Positions 1 to 7,449 of a stretch of 22,973 bases of DNA are shown here, piece after piece (positions within the stretch are counted from its first letter, which is position 1; the number at the start of each line of letters is the position of its first letter). Below the pieces are notes generated by a model. It was not told the DNA's origin and searched no databases. It saw nothing but the letters and a program-made list of their open reading frames with translations. This DNA comes from Gelidibacter sp035515035 (lineage in GTDB: Bacteria > Bacteroidota > Bacteroidia > Flavobacteriales > Flavobacteriaceae). The stretch lies in assembly GCF_035515035.1 (NCBI RefSeq), contig NZ_DATJCA010000049.1:1-22973 (forward strand), given 5' to 3'. The position numbers and the translations under genes were made by a program.

Positions 1-865
1 TGCTGTTTCCAGAGTCCACTTCTTCATTAGCGGCTTCTATGATAGTTTCTGTAATGGCGACATCTTTATAAACATTCTGTCCTACATTTCTATCCAAGAT
101 CATTTTATAGTCCATTAACCCCTTGTAAATGGACAAAGCCACTTCATTTTGTCCTTTTGCCGAATTGAGATAAGCACCTTCCGGTTTGTAGGTCAAAAAC
201 CCTGTTTCCACCAAAATACTAGGCATATATGTATTATGCAATACCCAGAATCCCGCTTGTTTGACTCCCCTATCATTTCTTTTTAAGGTTTTGGTAAAGT
301 TATCTTGTACCAGCCGGGCCAATTGGGTGCTTTGGTCAAGATATTCTTCTTGCATTAAAGTCAGACCTATAAAGGATTCTGGCGAGTTGGGATCAAATCC
401 ATCATAATGGGATTCATAGTTTTCCTCTAGAAAAATAACCTCATTCTCCTTTTTGGCAATTTCAAAGTTGCGTTGATTTTCATGCAGACCCAGAACAAAG
501 GTTTCTGTCCCATGGGCACTGGAATGATGCGAATTGCAGTGTACTGATACAAACAGGTCTGCATCGGCATTATTAGCAATTTTCGCACGATCTCTCAGAG
601 GCACAAAAACATCTGTTTTACGGGTGTAAATCACTTTTATATTTGGATGTTTTTCTAACGATTTGCCCACCGTTAAAACGATGTTAAGCGCTATTTCTTT
701 TTCTTTATAACCATTTCCCACGTTGCCGGGATCATTACCACCATGACCAGCATCCAACACCACCACAAATTGACCTTTGTTTTTTTGAAAGGCCTGTGCA
801 GGTGTTAAAAAACCAGTAAATAAACTGATACTTAATACGAAGATGTAATATAATTGCGTTCTCAT
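1..865 (-). CDS. N-acetylmuramoyl-L-alanine amidase, Amidase_3 type (3' part cut by window edge)
   Basis: Read on the minus strand from an ATG at 865, this encodes at least 288 residues and runs off base 1 without a stop, so the C-terminus is missing. It begins with a Sec-type signal peptide (basic MRTQ, hydrophobic stretch to about residue 24, then AQA-F). The catalytic domain follows, with the zinc-ligand motifs in order: LDAGHGG (His41), YKEKEIAL (Glu55), FVSVHCNSHH (His109) and the catalytic Glu220 in ILVETGF. The family (AmiA/AmiC, CwlM) cleaves the amide bond between muramic acid and the stem peptide in the periplasm, usually for daughter-cell separation and wall turnover. It is divergent from lptD with an 88-base gap. 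I cannot see whether a C-terminal SPOR or other domain follows. The family assignment is very secure; which cellular amidase it is remains open. Confidence 0.95.
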   Translation of the reverse strand, partial: MRTQLYYIFVLSISLFTGFLTPAQAFQKNKGQFVVVLDAGHGGNDPGNVGNGYKEKEIALNIVLTVGKSLEKHPNIKVIYTRKTDVFVPLRDRAKIANNADADLFVSVHCNSHHSSAHGTETFVLGLHENQRNFEIAKKENEVIFLEENYESHYDGFDPNSPESFIGLTLMQEEYLDQSTQLARLVQDNFTKTLKRNDRGVKQAGFWVLHNTYMPSILVETGFLTYKPEGAYLNSAKGQNEVALSIYKGLMDYKMILDRNVGQNVYKDVAITETIIEAANEEVDSGNS

Positions 866-948
866 AAATGTATAAACGTATAAAAAACTTGGTTTATTTT
901 AATTATTAAATTTTGATTGAATAGTAATTAATCACAAAAAAATATATG

Positions 949-956
949 TAATTTTG
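949..956 (+). promoter_or_regulatory. Possible -7 element (TAnnTTTG) before lptD
   Basis: TAATTTTG matches the Bacteroidota -7 consensus TAnnTTTG exactly. No TTTG or TTG lies 17-23 bases upstream, so the match is half a promoter in AT-rich DNA and could be chance. It overlaps the most upstream possible lptD start (TTG 954-956). If real, transcription would begin near 963 and the start codon would have to lie downstream, for example TTG at 1005. Confidence 0.35.
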
Positions 957-3716
957 ACTTTTCAAAAACCAAGCCATACTTTTACAAAAATACACTTAAA
1001 AGCGTTGCGTACAAAAAGCTTTCATATACTTTTTACCCTGAGTTTTACAGTGTTTATTAACACTTTGGGGTGGTCTCAAGACCTTCCAAAAACGCAAACG
1101 CCCATCTTACCAAAAACGGAAAATGATAGTATGAGGGTGTCCATTGACATTGACTCCCTCTTGACTCCCACAGCAACAATTAAGCAAACCGACAGCATAA
1201 TAAAGGATACCATTCCAAAAAAGAAAGATTTCCTGGAAGCCGTTGTCAACTATAAAGCAAAGGATTACGTTTCGCTTAATCAACGATTAAAGCAAACCAC
1301 CTTATATAACGAAGCCGAAGTGTACTACCAAGACATGGAGATTAAGGCAGGGATCATTGTTATTGATCATAATAAAAACCTGGTTTATGCCGGCCGTTTA
1401 AAAGATTCTGCTGGAGTTTATTCTCAGGCCCCTACTTTTAAACAAGGTGCCAACCTTGTAGAACCAGATTCGATTATCTTCAATACAGAAACCAAAAAAG
1501 CACTGATCTATAATTCAAAAACGGAACAAAGTGGTGGTTATATTATTGCAGATGTGACCAAAAAGGAAAACGATTCGGTTTATTTTATCAATCGCGGAAA
1601 ATTCACAACGTCAGAGAACCATGATGATCCGGAGTTTTATTTTTTAATGCGAAAAGCCAAGATTGTTCCCAATAAAAAGGTGGTCACAGGCTTGACCAAT
1701 ATGTATATTTACAATGTACCCACCCCTATTGGGTTGCCTTTTGCTTTTTTTCCATTGTCACAAAAACAAACTTCAGGAATTCTTCTCCCTACCTTCGGTC
1801 AGGACAGTAGGCGTGGGTATAATCTGCAAAATGGAGGGTATTATTTTGCGATCAGTGATTATTTGGATTTGTCCTTGTATGGTGATTATTATACTAATGG
1901 AAGCTATGGTTTCCGAACGGAAAGCAACTATGCCGTCCGCTATAAATTTAGAGGAAATCTTGGAGTTAGATATGAGAGCTTAATCAACAGTGAGCGTGGC
2001 TTTCCAGATTATTCAAAATCTTCCATCTATAATATCCGTTGGTCACACTCTCAGGATGCAAAAGCGAATCCGAGTTCCCGTTTTTCAGCATCGGTCAACT
2101 TAGGAAGTAGTAAGTATTATCAAGAGTCTGTCAATCAAATGAATGCCTCTAACTTTCTGAATAACACTTTATCGTCATCTGTGTCCTATTCCAAATCCTT
2201 TATTGGAGAACCACAGGTCAATGTCAGTTTGACCGCCACCCATTCTCAAAACACAAGAACTCAACAGATTGATATGACCTTGCCTACTTTTCAGGGAAGT
2301 GTGAGCCGAATTTTCCCTTTCGCACCAAAAGTTGGCACTAAAAAAGGAATCATCAACAATATCAATTTTCAATATAATGTCAATGCACAGAATAGGATAA
2401 GAACTACAGATTCACTTTTCTTTAAAGCAGAAATGTTTGAGGATGCTAGAGTTGGCGTGCAGCAAAGTATTCCTATCTCTACGAACTTTAAGATTTTTAA
2501 ACATTTTAGTGTTAGTGCCAATACAAACTTTCAGGAAAATTGGACATTGAACACGATCAGAAAATATTATGATCAAGAAGAAAATACCGTGTTAAAGGAA
2601 GATCTGACAGGATTTGACAGTTTTAGGACCTATAATTTCAGCACCAGCATTGGTACGACCATTTATGGGATGTTCAATTTCCAAAAGCCAGGAAAGGACA
2701 CCAAAATTAAGGCCATCCGACATATCATGAGGCCTTCCATAAGCTATAACATCAATCCGGCATTTGATGAGTATTATGATTCCTTTGATTATATTACAGC
2801 CAATGGCGATTTGACTCGAGCGGAATACAGTAGGTTTGAAGAATCCCTTTATGGCGCACCAAATAAAAACTTCTCAAGTTCGATGGGCTTTTCATTAGGT
2901 AATAATTTTGAGGCCAAGGTAAGAGATAAAGATTCTACCAAAACTGAGCCTAAAAAAATCATTTTACTGAATAACCTAAACTTGTCTTCCTCTTATAATT
3001 TTGCAGGCGATTCTTTGCAATGGAGTCCGGTAAGGGTTTCCGGTGGAACTCAGTTATTAGACAATAAAATGAACGTCAATTTTGGAATGACCTTAGATCC
3101 ATATGCACTTGACAACAATAACCGACGTGTGGACAAATTTAACATCAACAATGGTGGAAGTTTATTCAGGTTAACCTCGGCCAGCTTAAATTTAAGCTAT
3201 TCGCTAAGCAGTACTAATTTTTCAGGACGAAAAGAGCCTGATCAAAGAGCCATAGATGAATCTGTCCTTAGCGGTGGGCGTGCGGATGATTTATTTGGAA
3301 AGCCGCAAAATCTGGCCGATCAACGCATGGACGACGATGATCGAGACCGAAGTAAAGAAGAAAAATCGGAGTTCTATAATTTCACGATTCCTTGGAGTTT
3401 GCGCGTGGCGTGGGCAGTAAACTATTCTAACAGTGCAAGACAAAATGAGATCTCATCTAATTCCTTGATGTTTTCAGGAGATATAGATTTGACGCCGCGT
3501 TGGACGGTGGGTGTCTCCTCGGGATATGATTTTAAAAACCAAGGTTTTACCTATACGCAACTTAGGTTTGAACGTGATCTCATGAGCTGGAGAATGAATT
3601 TTAGTTGGATTCCATTCAGTGAGCGAAGTTCTTGGAACTTTTTTATCGGAATTAAATCAAGTATATTAAAGGATATCAAATACGACAAACAACGTTCTCC
3701 TGACAAAAGACTATAA
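954..3716 (+). CDS. lptD: LPS-assembly outer-membrane protein LptD
   Basis: At 920 residues this matches the length and character of Bacteroidota LptD proteins. An N-terminal signal sequence (hydrophobic stretch ending at GWSQ, about residue 42) is followed by an OstA/LptA-like beta-jellyroll region to about residue 230 (short strands such as AGIIVIDHNKNLVYAGRL). A long C-terminal beta-barrel with many alternating aromatic strands then ends in a Trp/Phe-rich segment (FSWIPFSERSSWNFFIGIK). LptD, with LptE, inserts lipopolysaccharide into the outer leaflet. An acidic stretch with four consecutive Asp (near residues 785-800) is probably a loop. The start is uncertain: the reading begins with TTG at 954, but TTG at 1005 gives a cleaner signal peptide (RTKSFHILFTLSF...). 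There is no in-frame ATG near either. ridA follows after 69 bases, and the amidase is divergent. Product call is strong, start weak. Confidence 0.93.
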   Translation: MTFQKPSHTFTKIHLKALRTKSFHILFTLSFTVFINTLGWSQDLPKTQTPILPKTENDSMRVSIDIDSLLTPTATIKQTDSIIKDTIPKKKDFLEAVVNYKAKDYVSLNQRLKQTTLYNEAEVYYQDMEIKAGIIVIDHNKNLVYAGRLKDSAGVYSQAPTFKQGANLVEPDSIIFNTETKKALIYNSKTEQSGGYIIADVTKKENDSVYFINRGKFTTSENHDDPEFYFLMRKAKIVPNKKVVTGLTNMYIYNVPTPIGLPFAFFPLSQKQTSGILLPTFGQDSRRGYNLQNGGYYFAISDYLDLSLYGDYYTNGSYGFRTESNYAVRYKFRGNLGVRYESLINSERGFPDYSKSSIYNIRWSHSQDAKANPSSRFSASVNLGSSKYYQESVNQMNASNFLNNTLSSSVSYSKSFIGEPQVNVSLTATHSQNTRTQQIDMTLPTFQGSVSRIFPFAPKVGTKKGIINNINFQYNVNAQNRIRTTDSLFFKAEMFEDARVGVQQSIPISTNFKIFKHFSVSANTNFQENWTLNTIRKYYDQEENTVLKEDLTGFDSFRTYNFSTSIGTTIYGMFNFQKPGKDTKIKAIRHIMRPSISYNINPAFDEYYDSFDYITANGDLTRAEYSRFEESLYGAPNKNFSSSMGFSLGNNFEAKVRDKDSTKTEPKKIILLNNLNLSSSYNFAGDSLQWSPVRVSGGTQLLDNKMNVNFGMTLDPYALDNNNRRVDKFNINNGGSLFRLTSASLNLSYSLSSTNFSGRKEPDQRAIDESVLSGGRADDLFGKPQNLADQRMDDDDRDRSKEEKSEFYNFTIPWSLRVAWAVNYSNSARQNEISSNSLMFSGDIDLTPRWTVGVSSGYDFKNQGFTYTQLRFERDLMSWRMNFSWIPFSERSSWNFFIGIKSSILKDIKYDKQRSPDKRL

Positions 3717-3785
3717 GTAAGATATTCAATTTGGAAGATTAAAATAAGAACACCCAATTCAGGGAAAAAATAAAACACAATTCAT

Positions 3786-4166
3786 ATGAAAACAATCATC
3801 AACACACCAAATGCCCCTGCACCAATAGGACCTTACAACCAAGCTATCTTAACGGGAAATACCTTATATACTTCGGGACAAATAGCTTTTGATCCAAAGA
3901 CCAATGAACTTGTTATTGACTCCATTGTTGCAGAAACCAAACAAGTTATGGAAAACTTGAAAGCCGTTTTGGCTGCAGCGGATATGACGTTTGAAAATGT
4001 TATTAAATCGTCAATATTTATCAGCGATATGAACAATTTTGGACAAATCAATGAAGTTTATGGGGGGTATTTTAATGAAGCCACTGCTCCAGCAAGAGAA
4101 ACGGTAGAAGTAGCCAATCTTCCTAAATTCGTGAATGTTGAAATAAGTATGATTGCGGTGAAATAA
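3786..4166 (+). CDS. ridA: RidA family enamine/imine deaminase
   Basis: 126 residues, the normal length for the YjgF/YER057c/UK114 family. RidA hydrolyses reactive 2-aminoacrylate and other enamine/imine intermediates released by PLP enzymes such as threonine dehydratase, giving 2-oxoacids and ammonia, in the cytosol as a homotrimer. Diagnostic residues are present: Tyr17 in APIGPYNQA, the GQIAFDP segment (31-37), the substrate-binding Arg104 in the signature PARETVEV, and Glu119 in NVEISMIAV. The Arg marks an active deaminase rather than an inactive paralogue. The ATG at 3786 is preceded by an A-rich stretch without Shine-Dalgarno sequence, as is usual in this phylum. It is probably co-transcribed with lptD and ends 24 bases before a strong hairpin terminator. 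Confidence 0.96.
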   Translation: MKTIINTPNAPAPIGPYNQAILTGNTLYTSGQIAFDPKTNELVIDSIVAETKQVMENLKAVLAAADMTFENVIKSSIFISDMNNFGQINEVYGGYFNEATAPARETVEVANLPKFVNVEISMIAVK

Positions 4167-4190
4167 TCCTAAAGTTCACGAACACATCAT

Positions 4191-4235
4191 AAAAAAAGCA
4201 GTGTCGTTGTTGTAAAACTGACACTGCTTTTTTTT
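4191..4235. terminator. Bidirectional intrinsic terminator between ridA and the convergent kinase gene
   Basis: An A7 run leads into GCAGTGTC (4198-4205), a 14-base loop, GACACTGC (4220-4227) and a T8 run (4228-4235). The GC-containing stem is 8 bp and extends by A-T pairs into the flanking runs. Both strands therefore read as stem plus U-tract. It sits between genes that converge (ridA + and kinase -), the expected place for a shared terminator. Confidence 0.92.
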
Positions 4236-4289
4236 ATTAAATGCCCTCAAATGGAGTTTAATTCCCGAGGTGGTGATTCGATTTTCAAC

Positions 4290-5156
4290 TTAGCTTTTGA
4301 ATTTTCTGGTATGATAATCCACCAAACCTTCAATAGGTCGGCGTACAAAATTTCCTGCTTTGAAACCCATTTCTTCCGCTATTTCAATGATCTGATCTTT
4401 AGCGAAAAATGCTATTGATCCGGCAAAATGAACGGGAACTGTTTTCACTTCTTCCTTAAATTGGAAGATCATGTTTTTTGCAAAGATCCGCATCCCTTCC
4501 TTAATCATCTCCTGGATATAAGTTGAATCTATATTGAGAAAGAGGAATTCCGCAAAATTAGCTAAATAAGCGTTAGGACTTGGTTGCTTATAGAGATTGT
4601 ATTTGATGTAATCGGCATCCAAATTATATTTGTCCGCAAAGGATACTTTGATCGCTTCTGGCATATGATTAAAGTAATAATCACGCACCAATTGCTTGCC
4701 AAAATAATTGCCTGAAGCATCGTCCATTAAGGTATATCCCAAGGATTGTATGCGCTGGTCTATTTTTTCGCCATCGTAATAACTGCAATTTGAACCGGTA
4801 CCCAAGATGCAAACTATTGCTTGTTCATCATCATGACTTAAAGTAGCTCTTACGGCAGCCATGGTGTCTTCTGTAACTTCAACTTCTGCATTTACAAAAA
4901 TGTCTTCAAGCACTCGTTTAAGAAGTAATTTTGGATTTTCAGTTCCGCAACCGGCACCATAAAAGAACACATGAGTTACGTCGCGCTTGATCTTTGTCAA
5001 TTCCTCACTCTTTCTTATAATCTTGTAGAGTTTCTTCTCCTTAAGAATTTCTGGATTCAAACCCCCGGTCCTTATTTTTTCCTGAATTTGATTTCCGTTA
5101 TGATCTACTGAAATCCAATCGGCTTTTGTAGAACCACTATCAACTATTAATATCAT
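4290..5156 (-). CDS. N-acetylglucosamine kinase-like protein (BadF/BadG/BcrA/BcrD ATPase family)
   Basis: 288 residues with the actin/hsp70/sugar-kinase fold signatures. These are phosphate-1 motif DSGSTKADW (6-14), a conserved TEDTMAAV (95-102), phosphate-2 motif ILGTGSNCSYYDG (117-129) and GYTLMDDASGNYFGK (140-154), the counterpart of the G-D-E-x-SG motif of mammalian NAGK-type enzymes. The family phosphorylates N-acetylglucosamine, or in other branches couples ATP hydrolysis to CoA-ester reductases. Here no reductase genes are nearby and the upstream genes are glycolytic, which favours an amino-sugar or hexose kinase. It lies 80 bases downstream of gapA, with a terminator-like hairpin in the gap, so expression may be only partly coupled. 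Substrate is inferred; family membership is firm. The DDASG variation means GlcNAc specificity should not be assumed. Confidence 0.85.
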   Translation of the reverse strand: MILIVDSGSTKADWISVDHNGNQIQEKIRTGGLNPEILKEKKLYKIIRKSEELTKIKRDVTHVFFYGAGCGTENPKLLLKRVLEDIFVNAEVEVTEDTMAAVRATLSHDDEQAIVCILGTGSNCSYYDGEKIDQRIQSLGYTLMDDASGNYFGKQLVRDYYFNHMPEAIKVSFADKYNLDADYIKYNLYKQPSPNAYLANFAEFLFLNIDSTYIQEMIKEGMRIFAKNMIFQFKEEVKTVPVHFAGSIAFFAKDQIIEIAEEMGFKAGNFVRRPIEGLVDYHTRKFKS

Positions 5157-5170
5157 GTGTTTATTGAATG

Positions 5171-5224
5171 AAAAAAATCCGTATAAGTTCTAATCTATAT
5201 AAATATAGAGACCCTACACGGATT
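5171..5224 (-). terminator. Intrinsic terminator or attenuator between gapA and the kinase gene
   Basis: On the minus strand, just past the gapA stop, AATCCGTGTA (5224-5215) can pair with TATACGGATT (5185-5176) over 10 bp with one G-U. A T7 tract follows at once (5177-5171). An inner AT-rich hairpin (TCTATA/TATAGA, 5194-5209) would close the large loop. The arrangement fits a leaky terminator lowering kinase expression relative to gapA. Confidence 0.7.
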
Positions 5225-5236
5225 GATATGGGTTAA

Positions 5237-6238
5237 TTATAAAGAATGGATATGTTCTGCCAATTCAACCAACTTGGTAGAATATGCAAATTCATTATCA
5301 TACCATCCAACTACTTTGAAGAATCTTGAATTTAGCTCAATTGACGCATCGGCATCAAATACACAAGTGTTTGTTTCTCCAACAAAATCTTGAGATACCA
5401 CCAACTCGTCAGTATAGCCAACCACACCTTTCATGTCGCCTTCTGAAGCATCCTTAAATGCTTTTTTAATCTCATCCAAAGAAGTTTCTTTAACAGTTCT
5501 TACGGTTAAATCCACCACCGAAACGTTGGCAGTTGGTACGCGGAATGCCATTCCTGTTAGTTTTCCATCCAATTTAGGAATTACTTTTCCTACAGCTTTT
5601 GCAGCACCGGTGGATGCAGGTATAATGTTCAATAACGCACTTCTACCTCCTCTAAAATCCTTTTTAGAAGGTCCATCAACCGTTAACTGTGTCGCGGTTG
5701 TGGCATGTACTGTGGTCATCAATGCCTCTTCAATACCGAAATTATCATCCATAATTTTCGCCATTGGAGCCAAACAGTTTGTTGTACATGAGGCATTAGA
5801 GACAATTTTATCTGAAGCTTTCACTTCTTTATGGTTGACCCCCATAACAAACATTGGGGCATCTTTACTTGGTGCAGAAATCACCACTTTCTTGGCGCCT
5901 GCCTCAATATGGTAATTTGCGGCTTCTAAAGTGGTAAAAATTCCAGTACAATCAGCAACAACGTCTGCTCCTACTTCATCCCATTTAAGATTACGTGGAT
6001 CTCTTTCCGCAGTTACACGTATCGTTTTTCCATTCACAACGAGATGGCCGTCTTTTACTTCCACCGTACCATCAAATCTACCGTGCACAGAATCATATTT
6101 CAATAAATACGCTAAATGCTCAACTTCCAATAAGTCATTAATTCCTACTATTTCTACATTTGGTTTTTTTAAGGTTGCTCTAAATACAATTCTTCCTATT
6201 CTTCCAAAACCGTTTATTCCTAATTTTAAATTTGACAT
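5237..6238 (-). CDS. gapA: Glyceraldehyde-3-phosphate dehydrogenase, type I
   Basis: 333 residues, full length. The enzyme oxidises and phosphorylates glyceraldehyde 3-phosphate to 1,3-bisphosphoglycerate, the central step of cytosolic glycolysis. Visible signatures: Rossmann motif INGFGRIGR (8-16), the nucleotide-selecting Asp34 in GINDL (which suggests NAD rather than NADP), the active-site segment NASCTTNC with catalytic Cys151, catalytic His178 in TTVHATT, and the C-terminal WYDNEFAYS substrate region. It starts with ATG 90 bases after pfkA on the same strand, so the two probably share a transcript. The intervening DNA is AT-rich and holds no clear terminator. Confidence 0.98.
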   Translation of the reverse strand: MSNLKLGINGFGRIGRIVFRATLKKPNVEIVGINDLLEVEHLAYLLKYDSVHGRFDGTVEVKDGHLVVNGKTIRVTAERDPRNLKWDEVGADVVADCTGIFTTLEAANYHIEAGAKKVVISAPSKDAPMFVMGVNHKEVKASDKIVSNASCTTNCLAPMAKIMDDNFGIEEALMTTVHATTATQLTVDGPSKKDFRGGRSALLNIIPASTGAAKAVGKVIPKLDGKLTGMAFRVPTANVSVVDLTVRTVKETSLDEIKKAFKDASEGDMKGVVGYTDELVVSQDFVGETNTCVFDADASIELNSRFFKVVGWYDNEFAYSTKLVELAEHIHSL

Positions 6239-6328
6239 TTTTTATATAATTTATTAATATTATTATTCTTGATTTTTATTCTACGCTTTCATTCTTCATC
6301 CATGAAACACAAGATGACCAAGTAAGTT

Positions 6329-7315
6329 TTATGTGGTCATAATTTCTGACACGCGTAGTAATTCCCGATCAATTTTTGATTTTCCTTTGACAGCCTCTCT
6401 TAAATGGGTTAGTTCCATTTTTTCATTGAGTAAACCAACCATATAATTCGTTTTTCCTTCCAACAATGTTTCTACCGCCTTTACGCCCATTCTACTGGCC
6501 AAGACCCTATCAAAACATGAAGGCGCTCCACCACGTTGCATGTGGCCTAAAACAGAAACCCTAACGTCATATTCGTCCATATTGGCTTCAACATAATCTT
6601 TTAGCTCAAAAACGTTTTTTCCAATTTTATCACCTTCAGCCACCACTACAATACTTGAAGATTTTCCTGAACGTTTACTTCTGTGCAGAGATTCCAAAAG
6701 ACGCTCAAGACCCAAATTCTCTTCAGGAATCAAAATTTCTTCTGCGCCTGCACCTACTCCAGCATTCAATGCGATGTGCCCCACGTCGCGTCCCATAACT
6801 TCCACAAAAAATAAGCGGTTATGAGAACTTGCGGTATCTCTGATTTTATCAATGCAGTCCACTACGGTATTTAATGCCGTATCAAAGCCGATGGTATGTG
6901 TGGTTCCGAAAATATCATTGTCAATAGTACAAGGAATTCCAATAATCGGGAAATCATATTCCTTATTGAAAACCAATCCGCCATTGAATGTTCCGTCTCC
7001 GCCAATAACAACAAGCGCATCAATATTGGCATTTATAAGCTGGTCATGAGCAAACTTTCGGCCTTCAGGAGTCCTGAATGCTTTTGAACGTGCCGATTTA
7101 AGAACGGTTCCGCCTTTGTTGATAATCCCTTTGACACTACGGGCATCCATGGACTTAAAATCACCTTCCATTATACCTTCGTATCCACGATAGATACCTA
7201 CACATTCTACATTATGATAGGCACAGGTTCTGACTACAGAACGAATGGCCGCATTCATTCCTGGAGCGTCGCCTCCCGAGGTCATAACCCCAATTTTTTT
7301 TATGATTTTTGACAT
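6329..7315 (-). CDS. pfkA: 6-phosphofructokinase
   Basis: 328 residues, typical of the bacterial ATP-PFK subunit. It phosphorylates fructose 6-phosphate to fructose 1,6-bisphosphate, committing sugar to glycolysis. Motifs: TSGGDAPGMNAAIR (12-25), GGDGT (105-109), TIDND (130-134) with the catalytic base at Asp132, MGRD (174-177), and LGHMQRGG near the C-terminus. Gly at the fourth position of GGDGT is the ATP-type state; PPi-dependent enzymes have Asp there. The residue before TIDND, usually Gly in ATP enzymes and Lys in PPi enzymes, is Cys129 here, which leaves the donor slightly open. It is followed by gapA. A perfect inverted repeat lies 8 bases upstream of its ATG. Confidence 0.95.
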   Translation of the reverse strand: MSKIIKKIGVMTSGGDAPGMNAAIRSVVRTCAYHNVECVGIYRGYEGIMEGDFKSMDARSVKGIINKGGTVLKSARSKAFRTPEGRKFAHDQLINANIDALVVIGGDGTFNGGLVFNKEYDFPIIGIPCTIDNDIFGTTHTIGFDTALNTVVDCIDKIRDTASSHNRLFFVEVMGRDVGHIALNAGVGAGAEEILIPEENLGLERLLESLHRSKRSGKSSSIVVVAEGDKIGKNVFELKDYVEANMDEYDVRVSVLGHMQRGGAPSCFDRVLASRMGVKAVETLLEGKTNYMVGLLNEKMELTHLREAVKGKSKIDRELLRVSEIMTT

Positions 7316-7323
7316 TTAAATTT

Positions 7324-7346
7324 TTTAGTAAAGTAAAATTACTAAA
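7324..7346. repeat. Perfect inverted repeat in the pfkA leader (possible operator or 5' UTR hairpin)
   Basis: TTTAGTAA (7324-7331) and TTACTAAA (7339-7346) are exact reverse complements separated by 7 bases. The element begins 8 bases upstream of the pfkA ATG. It could be a dimeric regulator site or an mRNA hairpin over the ribosome landing zone. AT-rich composition makes chance possible. Confidence 0.45.
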
Positions 7347-7449
7347 CAAATATTATAATAATGGCGGGATTTATGATATTTTATAGGGTAATATGAAATT
7401 CAATCGATTTCGTTAATAACTAAATGGAAATTGTTCAAAAACAGATGGT

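Noticed and set aside
5433..5915. A 160-codon open frame on the strand opposite gapA.
   Set aside because: It is the antisense shadow of a highly conserved, biased gene; the product has no coherent domain.
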